Positions 55,278 to 64,000 of a DNA stretch of 64,000 nucleotides are shown here, one piece after another; within the stretch, counting starts at the first letter, position 1, and each line of letters starts with the position of its first letter. This DNA comes from JACCXG01 sp963834305 (lineage in GTDB: Bacteria > Acidobacteriota > Vicinamibacteria > Vicinamibacterales > 2-12-FULL-66-21). Both the position numbers and the translations under genes were made by a program. Below the pieces are notes generated by a model. The model saw only the letters and a list, made by a program, of their open reading frames with translations. It was not told where the DNA came from and did no database searches. The stretch spans positions 310,001-374,000 of the forward strand of contig CAWIAX010000004.1 in NCBI GenBank assembly GCA_963834305.1, in the 5' to 3' direction.

Positions 55278-58200
55278 TTAGAAATCAACCCTCACGCCGA
55301 CCTGCATCTGGCGCGGCGGGTTGGCCGAGCTGATCGTGCCGTAGGCGCCGGAGCTGACGTTGGTGTTCGGGTTGCCGAAGTTGACGCGGTTGAAGATGTT
55401 GAAGACGTCGAACTGCGGCGACACGTTGTAGCGCCCGCCGAACCGGAAGTTCTTCCGGAACGAGAGATCCCACTGCGAGAAGTCCGGCCCCTGGACCTGG
55501 CCGACGGTGGCGTTGCCGCGCCGGTCCTCGGGCGGGTTGACGAACGCGGCGGTGTTGAACCACTGCGCTTCGGTCTGCGGCCCTGACACGTCGCCGCCGA
55601 CATACTCCGCCCGGCGCGTCGTGCCCAGCGTGCTGCCGCTGACCGTCAGGTATTGCCCCGACTGGTAGCGCGTCTTGCCGCTCACCTCCCAGCCGCCGAA
55701 CGCCGTCTCCAGCAGGTCGTCGCGGGTGAGCAGGAACGGCAGGCGATAGGTGAACGTCGAGACGAACGCGTGCCGGCGATCGAAGCTGGCCGGGCCGTAG
55801 CTGTAGGCGCGGTTGAACGGATCCTCCGGGTTGTCGCCGTTGCCGCTGGCGTCGGTCAGCGCCTTGCCGAGGGTGTAGGAGACGGTGAAGGTCAGCGGCC
55901 CGCGGCGCTTGGTGGCGTAGAGCTGCAGCGAGTTGTAGGTGGACTCGGAGTCGCTCAGCCGCATCCGGATCTCCGAGTAGCCCTGGTAGGGCCGGAGGAA
56001 GTTGGTCGACGCCCGCTGCGCCGAGGGCAGCCGCTGGTTGGCCACCAGCGCCTCGAACGACGGCTGGTTGATGTCGGGCTGCCGGATCAGGTGCTTGCCG
56101 CGGTTGCCGACGTAGGTCGCCTCGACGAAGTAGCCCCGTCCCAGATCGCGCTGGACGCCGATGCTGAAGTTGGTCTGCTGCGGCAGCTGCAGGTCCGGAT
56201 CGATCGCGCTGATGTTGCCGATCGCGCCGAGCGCCGCGGCGGAGCCGCCCGTCGGGGTGGCGATGTTGGCGTTCTCGAACGTGACGTTGTCGAGGATCGG
56301 CGGCAGGTTGAGCTGCGAGAACACCAGGTTGCCTTCGGGCTTGTCGTAGAACAGCCCGCCGCCGCCGCGAATGACGGTGGACGGCGTGACCGAGTAGGCG
56401 AAGCTGAGGCGCGGCATCACCAGGTGCTGCGCCTCGTAGAGCCCGCGCGGCGCGCCGGTCGGGATGCGGTCGTAGTCGCCCCCGGTCAGCAGCACGACCC
56501 GGTCGCGCTGATCCGAGGGAATCTCGCTGCCGGCGCGGATCAGGCCGTTGAAGCGGTTGCCCGACCCCGGCACGATCAGGCCGTTGCGCTGGACGGTCAC
56601 GGCGCGCGCCGGGTCGTAGAGCGACGGATCGAAGTTGACGATGTTGTTCCCCTGGGTGTAAGTCGGCTGCTGGTACTCGTAGCGCAGGCCCGCCTCGATG
56701 CTCAGGTTCGGCCGCACCCGCCAGGTGTCGGACACGAAGCCCTGGTAGGCGGTGAAGCGGAAGAAGCCGACCGGATCGGCCGACGCCTCGTTATAGGTGC
56801 GGAAGTTCCCGAGCAGCGCGTCGGCGAACGCCAGCCCGGTGCTGTTCGGGTTGCCGCCGGTGGTGAACTGGACGTTGCCCAGGTAGGAGGCGCGGCCGTT
56901 CTGGTCCTTCCGGTTCCGCGACACCGCCGCGCCGGCGCGGATCGAGTGCGCGCTCCGCAGGTAGGTCACGGTGTTCTGGAACGTGATGTCGGTCGTCGGC
57001 GACAGCAGCGCGAACGACGGGCTGGTCAGCCCGGCGAAGCCGCTGATGCCCACCTGCGGAATGCCGTCGGTGATGAAGCCGCCGGGGAACAGCTGCGCGA
57101 ACTGGTAGCCGTAGGAATCCCGCCGCCAGCTGTCCCCCTGCGGGTTGATGCGCTGGCCGTTCCACGACGCGCTGACCTTCCCCTCGGTGATCAGGTTGTC
57201 GCGGAGCACGTAGGTGTGGCTGATCTGGTAGCTGTAGCCCGGGCGCAGGCGGTTGGTCGGCACGGTCGGCAGCGCCGCCCCCGAGAACACGCCATACGGA
57301 TCGAGCAGGTCGTACTTGTCGTGCAGGTAGCGGCCGTAGATGCGCTGCTTGGACGTCGCCTGCCAGTCGAGCCGCAGCACGTCCTGGCGGAACTCATAGG
57401 GGTTGGCCAGCTGGAACGTCGCGTTGCTCGCCACCGGGGCGTCGGTGTACTGGGCCGCCAGGCCGATCATCCGCGCGTAGGTGTTGGCGATGGCGCGGCC
57501 GTCCGGGGTGATGCGGTTCGCCGGCACGCGGTTGCCGGGAAACGGCAGGCCGGTGGCCGGATCGAGGATCGTGCCGTCGTCGGCCGTGCCGACCACGCCG
57601 TCGGCGCCGCGAAGCCGGAACGAGAAGTCACCGGCCAGGTCGGCCGATGTCGGCAGCGTCTGGCGCGACGGATTGGTGAACCGGTTGATCGTCCGGGTAC
57701 TGCTGGCCGACGAAGAAGAACAGGCGGTTGCGCAGGATGGGACCGCCGAGCGCCCCTTCGATGTTGCGGAACTCGAGCGACGGCTTGGTCCGGTTGCCGG
57801 CGGCATCGCGCGGCGCGAAGTAGTTGGGCTCGTCCAGGGCCTCGTCGCGGAAGTCGAAGCGCGCCGTGCCGAGCAGGCGGTTCGTTCCGCTCTTGGTGAC
57901 GACGTTCACCGAGGCGCCCGAGTTGCGGCCGAGCTCGGCCGAGAAATTCGAGGTCTGGATCTTGACCTGCTCGATGAAGCTCAGGCCGACGTTGTTCACC
58001 TGGCTGCCGTTCGACCCCGAGTCGAGGTTCTGGCCGCCGTCGATCGTCAGGTTGTTGGTGTTGCCGCGGCTGCCGTTGATGGACTGCCCGGTGATGCTCA
58101 GGCTGGTGGCGAGGTTCAGCGGGTCGAAGTCGGTGGCGACCGCGCCGGGGATCAGCGACGCCAGCTCCATGTAGTTGCGGCCGTTGAACGCCAGGTCGGT

Positions 58201-58662
58201 GATCTGCTGCGAGTCGATGGTGCGGGACACCTCGCCCGACGTTCGGTTGACGGTCTCGCCGCGGACCGCCTGCACGTCGACGGTCTCGGTCAGGCTGCCG
58301 ACCGCCAGGCTGAAGTCGGCCGAGATGCGGCCGTCGGCCGTCAACTGGAAGCCGGTGCGCTGGGCGGTGCGGAATCCCGCCAGGTCGGCCTGCACGGTGT
58401 AGGGGCCGACGGGAAGATTGGTCACCACGAACAGGCCGCTGTCGTCGGTGGTGCGCTCGACGACGAGGCCGGTGTTCTCGTTCGTGACGGTGATGGTGGC
58501 GCCGGGCAGGACGCCGCCCGAACTGTCGGTGACGCGGCCGGAGATCTGGCCGGCCACGGTCTGGGCGTGAAGGACCGGGGGAAGGGCAATACCCATGAGG
58601 AAGGCGGCGCATGCCGCCACCCGGACCGCTGCGCCCAGGCAGCCGCTCAAACCATGCATCAT
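55278..58662 (-). CDS. Oar-like TonB-dependent receptor (one frameshift)
   Basis: 1127 residues once one extra C near 57694 is removed (span a multiple of three plus one). It has a signal peptide (VAACAAFLMGIALPPVLHAQ), a carboxypeptidase-regulatory domain (GQISGRVTDSSGGVLPGATI), a plug (SLSITGQSINGSRGNTNNLT, ASVNVVTKSGTNRLLGTARF) and a long barrel ending RQMQVGVRVDF. The break falls after LRNRLFFFVGQQY. The start is ATG 58662, preceded at seven bases by GGAG. It is the same family and length as the receptor at 3.7-7.1 kb but clearly divergent. Two bases separate its stop from the Ku stop. Confidence 0.92.
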
Positions 58663-58698
58663 CGTCAGCTCCAGGGAATGACCGTCACGGCGGGGAGG

Positions 58699-58774
58699 TG
58701 GGGTGGATGACGGGGATCGAACCCGCGACGTCCGGATCCACAATCCGGTGCTCTACCACTGAGCTACACCCACC
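58699..58774 (-). tRNA. tRNA-His (anticodon GTG)
   Basis: Cloverleaf on the minus strand: acceptor GTGGGTG/CATCCAC, D arm GCTC/GAGC, anticodon stem CCGGA/TCCGG with loop TTGTGGA, T arm GCGGG-TTCGATC-CCCGT. The extra G-1 (opposite discriminator C73) typical of tRNA-His is encoded, as is the CCA end. Confidence 0.96.
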
Positions 58775-58843
58775 ACATGCCGTGAGGCCTTACAGAATAG
58801 GTGATTGTATCAGAGGCGCCGCGGCCGTGGATCGGGGAAGTGG

Positions 58844-59836
58844 CTACGCCGGGCCCCTGGGGCCCTTGCGCCGGTCGAAGGCGCCGTCGAGCTCGAGCAG
58901 CTGGCCGTTCTGGATCTGCACGGCGGTGGCGTAGACGTGGTCGGCGTGTTTCCCCTTGGCGCCGTACATCAGGGTGTCGGCCCGGTGAATCAGCTCGGCC
59001 GCGAGCTTCCGCGCCACGCCCCGCCGCTCGGCGATCGGCCCGAGCTGCAGGCAGACGACGCCGACGTCCACGCGCACCGGGCGGGCGCCCAGGCGCCGGT
59101 CGTCGCGCGACCAGTCGTGCGCCTCGACCGCTTCCTTGAACCGGTCGGCAATCTCGAACGCCTCGTCGCACCCCGGCAGGTCCGGGATCAGGAAGCAGAA
59201 CTCGTCGCCGCCGAAGCGGGCGTGCAGGTCGCGCCCCTCACCCGCGCGCTCGAGCGCCAGGAAGTCCTCGGACCGGATCTGGTCCGACAGGATCCGCGCG
59301 ACGCGCTCGATGATGCGATCGCCGATCGCATGGCCGAGGGTGTCGTTGTAGAACTTGAAGCTGTTGATGTCGACGACGCCGACGCCGCACCAGCGCACCC
59401 GCTGCTCGACGGCCAGGAAGGACTCGACGCGTTCCATGAACCAGTCGAAGTTGAGCAGCTTGGTCTTGGGATCGCGATGGGACTTTTCGGTCAGGTCGGC
59501 GACCACTTCCTCGAAGTAGCGCGCGATGTTGCTGACGGTGACATCCTTCTCGGTGAGCTGGTGCTGGAGCCGCTCCATCTTCGCGGCGAACCCCTCCGAG
59601 AGGGCGCGGATGGCTTCGTGCTTGGACTCCTCGATGAGCTGACGCTGGCGGGCAATCACATGCTCGACCATCGCGAAGAGGGCGGCGGCCCGCTCGTCGC
59701 TCAGCCCGAGGTGCTCGCGCACCCAGTGGCGCAGGTCCGCCGTCGTCCTCGGGGGCTCCGCGGCAGCCTCGAGCGACTTCGCCGCGTCCGCCTCGCGTTC
59801 CGGTAAGGAGTGGGCCATGGCCTTGACTGGGCGCAT
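58844..59836 (-). CDS. Diguanylate cyclase (GGDEF domain)
   Basis: 330 residues. Residues 1-130 are helical/coiled coil and have no recognised sensor domain. Residues 140-320 form a GGDEF domain: DPKTKLLNFDWFMERV, VVDINSFKFYNDTLGHAIGD and the intact active site RFGGDEFCFLIPD. This predicts synthesis of cyclic di-GMP from GTP. No RxxD inhibitory site is evident just before GGDEF, and no EAL domain is attached. The start may be the internal ATG at 59818. It lies between tRNA-His and the stressosome-like operon, same strand, 99 bases after the SpoIIE-type gene. Confidence 0.92.
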   Translation of the reverse strand: MRPVKAMAHSLPEREADAAKSLEAAAEPPRTTADLRHWVREHLGLSDERAAALFAMVEHVIARQRQLIEESKHEAIRALSEGFAAKMERLQHQLTEKDVTVSNIARYFEEVVADLTEKSHRDPKTKLLNFDWFMERVESFLAVEQRVRWCGVGVVDINSFKFYNDTLGHAIGDRIIERVARILSDQIRSEDFLALERAGEGRDLHARFGGDEFCFLIPDLPGCDEAFEIADRFKEAVEAHDWSRDDRRLGARPVRVDVGVVCLQLGPIAERRGVARKLAAELIHRADTLMYGAKGKHADHVYATAVQIQNGQLLELDGAFDRRKGPRGPA

Positions 59837-59935
59837 ACATCAATCGATGTGCCGCCCGGGTGCAGCCATTCTACAGGCATTCCCGCCGCCGCCAATGGCT
59901 GGGCTCGCCCAAAAACAGCACTTGGTGGAACCGCG

Positions 59936-60967
59936 CTACAGCTTTTCGGCAGCCGCCGTGCGCGCCTTCGCCACTACCACCGTCACATCGTCACGGCGCC
60001 GGCTGAAGTCTCGATACAGCACACCAGCGATGACGCTCGGGGATCGCGTTCGCAGTCCCGGGTAGGCCGCCAGGTCCCAGTTCGTCAGGAGACCATCGGA
60101 AAACATGACGAGGATGGCGTCGGCCGGCACCGGGTAGGTGAACTCCTGAATGCGGCCGGCGGTATGACCAGCTGTCCCGTTGTGCGACACCATGCTGTGC
60201 CGCTTGCCGGTGTCGAGCAGGATCACCCCCCCGACGTTCCCGATCCCGGCAAAGCGGGCAATGCCGCGATCGAGATCGACCGCCGCCGCCGCTACCGCCG
60301 CGCCGCGAGTCGGCCGCAGCGCCGCGTGGATGTCGGCCAGGATGCGCGCTGGCGGCTGTTCGTGCGCCTCGGCAAAGGTGCGCAGGGCCGCTGCGGCGGC
60401 CTCGTGGGCGGGTAGTCCGTGCCCAAGGCCGTCGGCGAGCACGATCGACAGCCGGGCGTCCCGCATCCGCCACGTCCATCCGTCACCGCAGGCGATCTCG
60501 CCGCTCTTGGCTGCCTGGACGCCGCCGATCTCGAATCGCGGCTGCAGCGCCGGCGCCGGCGGCGCGCCGCACCAGATGCGGGCGGCGATGGCGGTGCCCG
60601 TGCTGTGGGTGTAGAGATCCGTGGCGTCGGCCAGCCGCTCGACGGCGCCGAGCCCGTGGCCGAGCGTGCCGGTGGTGGAGTAGCCGTCCCGCCGCGACAG
60701 CGCCACGTCGGACAGGCCGGGCCCGGTGTCGAGCGCCAGGATCTCGATGCCGACGCCGTCGCCGTCGGCACGGTGGAGGAACTGCAGGCGCATCTCGCCG
60801 CCGCGGGCGTGGTTGACGAGGTTGGTGGCGAGCTCGGAGACGATGAGCGCGGCGCGCCCGGCGCGGTCCTCCGGAAAATTCACGCGGTCCGCCATCCACT
60901 GGACGACCCGGCGGGCTTCCGCCACCTGGCTGGCGTCGGTGATCGGCAGGGGCGCCGTGACGTTCAT
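59936..60967 (-). CDS. RsbT-like ATPase fused to SpoIIE/RsbX-type phosphatase
   Basis: 343 residues. The N-terminal GHKL kinase-like domain (about 10-130) has N-box SELATNLVNHA and ALDTGPGLSD, then TLGHGLGAVERLAD. The C-terminal PP2C/SpoIIE domain (about 145-340) has LSIVLADGLGHGLPAHEAA, IGNVGGVIL and VMFSDGLLTNWDL with metal-binding Asp residues. It probably dephosphorylates the upstream RsbS/RsbR proteins and resets the switch. Its ATG overlaps the RsbT stop by four bases. Confidence 0.92.
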   Translation of the reverse strand: MNVTAPLPITDASQVAEARRVVQWMADRVNFPEDRAGRAALIVSELATNLVNHARGGEMRLQFLHRADGDGVGIEILALDTGPGLSDVALSRRDGYSTTGTLGHGLGAVERLADATDLYTHSTGTAIAARIWCGAPPAPALQPRFEIGGVQAAKSGEIACGDGWTWRMRDARLSIVLADGLGHGLPAHEAAAAALRTFAEAHEQPPARILADIHAALRPTRGAAVAAAAVDLDRGIARFAGIGNVGGVILLDTGKRHSMVSHNGTAGHTAGRIQEFTYPVPADAILVMFSDGLLTNWDLAAYPGLRTRSPSVIAGVLYRDFSRRRDDVTVVVAKARTAAAEKL

Positions 60968-61365
60968 CGCCAGCGGGTGATGACGACGCGGGTCCCGGCC
61001 GGGGTGGATTCGATGTGGAACTCGTTGGAGAGGCGCCGCGCGCCGCTCAGCCCGAGCCCGAGGCCGCCGCCCGTCGTGTAGCCGTCGCGCATCGCGAGCT
61101 CGACGTCGGGAATGCCGGGGCCGTCGTCTTCGAAGGTGAGGCGGAGGCCGCGGCGGCCGAGCGCTTCGACGCCCTCGATCGTCACCCGTCCGCCGCCGCC
61201 GTACTGGAGCGTGTTGCGGGCGAGCTCGCTGGCCGCGGTGACGATCTTGGTCTGGTCGACGAGGTTGAAGCCCATCTCGACCGCGCGCTGCCGGACCGCC
61301 TGGCGGATCGACACGACATCTTCGGCCGCCTGGACGAGGCGCTGGTCGCTAAGCAGGACCGTCAT
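60964..61365 (-). CDS. rsbT: RsbT-like serine-protein kinase
   Basis: 133 residues, a lone GHKL-fold kinase. SELARNTLQYGGGGRV is the N-box, DDGPGIPDVELAM the G1 box, and GGGLGLGLSGARRLSNEF the ATP lid. RsbT phosphorylates STAS proteins RsbS and RsbR and, when released, switches on an output phosphatase. ATG 61365 lies within the end of rsbS (17-base overlap) and the stop overlaps the next gene, so translation is coupled. Confidence 0.93.
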   Translation of the reverse strand: MTVLLSDQRLVQAAEDVVSIRQAVRQRAVEMGFNLVDQTKIVTAASELARNTLQYGGGGRVTIEGVEALGRRGLRLTFEDDGPGIPDVELAMRDGYTTGGGLGLGLSGARRLSNEFHIESTPAGTRVVITRWR

Positions 61366-61732
61366 TGGCCAGCCGTTCCTTGAGCCGCGTCCGGAGCACC
61401 GCCATCCCGCGTTCGACGTTGAGCGCTGTGCGGACGCCCTCGAGCGTGAGGCCGAGCTCGACCAGGGTGATGGCCACGGCCGGCCGCATGCCGACGACAA
61501 CGGTCTCCGCGTCGAGCACCCGCGACATGGCGGCAATGTCAGCGAGCATCCGGCCCATGAAGGAATCGACGATCTCCAGCGCCGAGATGTCGATGAGCAC
61601 CCCCTTGGCCCGGACCGCCACGATCTTCGCCGTCAGGTCCTCCTGCAGCGTCATCGCCACCCGGTCGTGCATGTCCACCTGGATGGTGACGAGCAGGTAC
61701 TCGCCCATCTTCAGGATCGGGATGCGCTCCAC
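61349..61732 (-). CDS. rsbS: RsbS-like STAS antagonist
   Basis: 127 residues, a single STAS domain: RIPILKMGEYLLVTIQ, GVLIDISALEIVDSFMGRML with the phospho-acceptor Ser in VDSFMGR, and MRPAVAITLVELGLTL. It is the scaffold partner that sequesters RsbT in stressosomes. GTG start directly follows the RsbR stop (TGA-GTG). Order and spacing match the classical rsbR-rsbS-rsbT module. Confidence 0.93.
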   Translation of the reverse strand: MERIPILKMGEYLLVTIQVDMHDRVAMTLQEDLTAKIVAVRAKGVLIDISALEIVDSFMGRMLADIAAMSRVLDAETVVVGMRPAVAITLVELGLTLEGVRTALNVERGMAVLRTRLKERLANDGPA

Positions 61733-62650
61733 TCAATCGCCTCCGAGCTCGCTGTCCGGGTCCCGGTCCTGGCTCTCGCGCCGGCGCCGGTCGGGGCCCG
61801 CCGCCCGCGCCACCGACAATCCCAGCCGGCGCAGCGCCACCGCGAAGGCGTCGGCCAGCGTCGCCTTGGTGACGACGCTGCCGAGCTCGACGCCGAGGTG
61901 CACGATGGTCTGCGCAATCTGCGGCCGGATGCCGCTGATGATGCAGTCGGCTCCCATCAGCCGCGCCGCCGCGATGGTCTTCAACAGGTGCTGGGCGGTG
62001 AGCGTATCGACGGTCGGCACGCCGGTGATGTCGACGATCGCGATGCTCGCCCCGGTGGCGACGATGCGGTCCAGCAGGTTCTCCATGACGACCTGCGTCC
62101 GCGCGCTGTCGAGGGTGCCGATGACCGGCAGCGCCAGCACCCCGTCCCACAGCGTCACCACCGGCGTGGACAGCTCCATCAGCTCCTGCTGCTGCCGCAC
62201 GATGACCTGCTCGCGCCCCTTCTGGAACACCTCGGTGGTGTAGAGCCCCAGCCGGTCGATCAGCTGATTGATCTCGAGAATGGCCGCCGTGGTTCCCGCC
62301 GCATCGTCGGCCAGCCGCTGCCGCACCGCGTCGAACAGGACGTCCTTCAGCGAGAACACGAACATCGCCGTTTCCGACGGCGAGAAGCCCTGACGCGCGC
62401 GCGCGACCGACAGGTCCTCGAGCAGCTGGCGTACGCCGGCCCAGGCAGGCGACTGGATGTCGGCGCTGCCTGCCGCGGCCGACTCGCGCAGCAGCGCCAT
62501 GAAGCGGCGCGAGTGCTCGGCGAGCTCGGTCTTGCTGATGCGGTCGGCACGAAACGTCGTCGCGGCCACCTGGACCTCGATCCAGCGCTGGGCGATACCC
62601 GCCCCGTCGGCCTCGAGCACCTCGTTCAGAATGTTGCGTCGCTGGCTCAT
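61733..62650 (-). CDS. rsbR: RsbR-like stressosome sensor
   Basis: 305 residues. The N-terminal helical RsbR sensory domain (1-150) ends in a linker helix (GREQVIVRQQQELMELSTPV). The STAS domain has the family hallmark LWDGVLALPVIGTLDSART and phospho-Thr-type sites in DITGVPTVDTLTAQHLL. A short basic/acidic C-terminal tail is present. RsbR forms the stressosome shell with RsbS and passes the stress signal to RsbT. It is followed at one base by rsbS. A GAGGAG lies twelve bases upstream of the ATG. Confidence 0.93.
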   Translation of the reverse strand: MSQRRNILNEVLEADGAGIAQRWIEVQVAATTFRADRISKTELAEHSRRFMALLRESAAAGSADIQSPAWAGVRQLLEDLSVARARQGFSPSETAMFVFSLKDVLFDAVRQRLADDAAGTTAAILEINQLIDRLGLYTTEVFQKGREQVIVRQQQELMELSTPVVTLWDGVLALPVIGTLDSARTQVVMENLLDRIVATGASIAIVDITGVPTVDTLTAQHLLKTIAAARLMGADCIISGIRPQIAQTIVHLGVELGSVVTKATLADAFAVALRRLGLSVARAAGPDRRRRESQDRDPDSELGGD

Positions 62651-62731
62651 CGACTCTCTCTGCTCCTCGTGGGCGGCATCCGCCGGTGTTCGGCCTGCGG
62701 CAGATGGGACTGCGGATTATATCGGGTCCTG

Positions 62732-64000
62732 TCAGCCGGCGGTCTTCGTCCGCCGGGCGGCGGCAGCGCGCACCGCCTCGCCGAGCGTGCCGCGCGTCAG
62801 AATCCGCCTTGGAGAATACCGCATGCGCCTGTTCGAGCAGCGCCTGCGCCTCGCGGTCGGTGAGCACCTGCGAGGTCACGATGATGACGGGAAGGTCCCG
62901 GGTGGCCGCCTCCTCGCGCAGGGTCCGGAGCACGGCCTGGCCGGGCAGCCCTGGCATCACCAGGTCGAGGATGACGACATCCGGCTGGTCCCGCCGGGCG
63001 CGGTCCAGCCCCTGTTCCCCGGACGTCGCCTCGAACACGTCGAACACCGGCTCCGGGAGGCATTGCCGCACCAGGTAGCGCGCGATCGCTTCGTCGTCCA
63101 CCACCAGGACGCGCACCGCCGGCGCGGTGCGGGCCTGGATCGCGGTCAGCGTTTCGAGCAGCTGCCGGCGCTCGATGGGCTTGACGAGGTAGGCGTCGGC
63201 GCCAAGAGCCAGCGCCCGGTCGCGATCCCCGCCGACGCTGACAAGCACGATCGGTGTCCGCTGGGTCTTTTCCGAACGCCGGAGCCGGACCAGGAAGGCC
63301 CAGGCTTCCTGCGCGGCCAGCGCGATGTCGAGGACAACCGCCGCCGGCGTCATCTCGGTCAGCGCCGCGGCAGCTTCGTGCACCGAGAAGACGGGGTAGA
63401 CCTGATACGCGGACGAGCGCAGCACCTTCTCGTAGAAGTACTGCGAGTCGGGCGCTTCGTCGAGGACGAGCAGCGGCAGCCGGGCCGGGTCCGGCACCCA
63501 GCGGAACGCCCCCGCGGCCTCCTGCTTCCCGGCCTCGAAACGGGCGGGGATCCTGAGAAAGAACGTCGATCCGACGCCCGGCGTGCTCTCGACGGTCAGC
63601 GAACCGCCCAGCAGCTCGGCGAGGCGACGCGACAGGGGAAGCCCCAGGCCGGTCCCCTTGACCTTGCCCTGGAGCGGATGCTCGACCTGGCCGAACTCCT
63701 CGAAGATGCGGGCGTGGTCCGCCGGGTCGATGCCGATGCCGGTGTCGGCCACGGCAAAGGTGGCGCACTCGTCGTCAGCCGGCGCGGCGGCCGACACGCG
63801 CACCTCACCGCGCTCGGTGAACTTGAGGGCGTTCGAGATCAGGTTCCGGAGGATCTGGCCGACCTTGCCGTCGTCTGTGTGAAGGGGGGGCATGCTGTCC
63901 GGGCAGTCGAACACCAGCGCCACGGACTCGTTCAGCAGCATCGGGCGGAGCATGCCGCGGAGCGCGCCGAAGAGCTGCTGGACCTCGAACGGTGCGGGAC
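62732..64000 (-). CDS. Hybrid sensor histidine kinase/double receiver (5' end beyond window; one frameshift)
   Basis: The frame is open past base 64000, so the N-terminus is missing. Visible are the HATPase domain (N-box LRNLISNALKFTERGEVRV, ADTGIGIDPAD, KGTGLGLPLSRRLAELLGG), a first receiver (LLVLDEAPDSQYFY, AAVVLDIALAAQEAW, YLVKPIERRQ) and a second receiver (VRVLVVDDEAIARYLV, DVVILDLVMPGLPG). A shift near 62808 (extra T) interrupts the end; bridged it reads AHAVFSKADLTRGTLGEAV and stops at 62732. It precedes rsbR by 81 bases and probably feeds into or is co-expressed with the stressosome operon. Confidence 0.9.

Overview
This window is GC-rich bacterial chromosomal DNA, most likely from an acidobacterium of the Vicinamibacteria type. 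That is an inference from gene content. It holds two Oar-like TonB receptors with an N-terminal carboxypeptidase-regulatory domain, an ADOP-type (duplicated MacB/FtsX-like) permease, a DUF5916 outer-membrane protein, PVC/Acidobacteria-type cytochrome c dehydrogenase architecture, and several families of short degenerate intergenic repeats. No transposase, integrase, phage gene, rRNA or CRISPR array is visible.

Layout. 1-3.5 kb: DUF5916 protein, then (minus strand) a B12-binding protein with the Wx9EH photoreceptor motif, translationally coupled to a histidine kinase. 3.7-15.2 kb: TonB receptor, divergent dehydrogenase/HEAT/cytochrome c protein, MscS channel, NagA-like deacetylase, ADOP permease, DUF427 protein. 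15.2-19.6 kb: secreted Fn3-like protein, a coupled pair of Tat-signal proteins (DegT aminotransferase and neutral-ceramidase-like), and a PqiA-like protein. 19.7-25.1 kb: after an array of heptamer repeats, a four-gene plus-strand cassette made of a subtilase with a Cys/Ser/Thr-rich repeat tail, an APH-type kinase, a HopA1-family protein and a LanC cyclase. This is the most interesting locus: a split, class V-like lanthipeptide machinery. 26-32.3 kb: one giant modular secreted protein on the minus strand. 32.5-36 kb: LarA-type racemase and an NfeD/stomatin pair. 36.2-42.2 kb: a TolC/MFP/RND efflux operon. 42.5-50.9 kb: two tRNA-Arg genes, a hairpin-bearing tandem repeat, a bicupin protein, a CheB-CheR-PAS-histidine-kinase fusion with a NarL-type regulator, PAS proteins, and a 2Fe-2S ferredoxin. 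51-55.3 kb: an acidic miniprotein, an HAD phosphatase, and divergent LigD and Ku (bacterial NHEJ). 55.3-64 kb: second TonB receptor, tRNA-His, GGDEF diguanylate cyclase, and a stressosome-like operon (hybrid kinase, RsbR, RsbS, RsbT, SpoIIE-type phosphatase).

Sequence quality. Many genes carry single-base frameshifts. They are concentrated at 20.05-24.6 kb and 36.2-42.2 kb, while the conceptual proteins remain conserved between the shifts. Most genes with one frameshift have a span equal to a multiple of three plus one. I read this as base-insertion error in the assembly rather than gene decay, and I give the span of the intended gene in each case.

Regulation. Several genes lack a Shine-Dalgarno sequence and instead have a -10-like hexamer 6-7 bases before the start codon, which suggests leaderless transcripts. 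Others have classic Shine-Dalgarno sequences.
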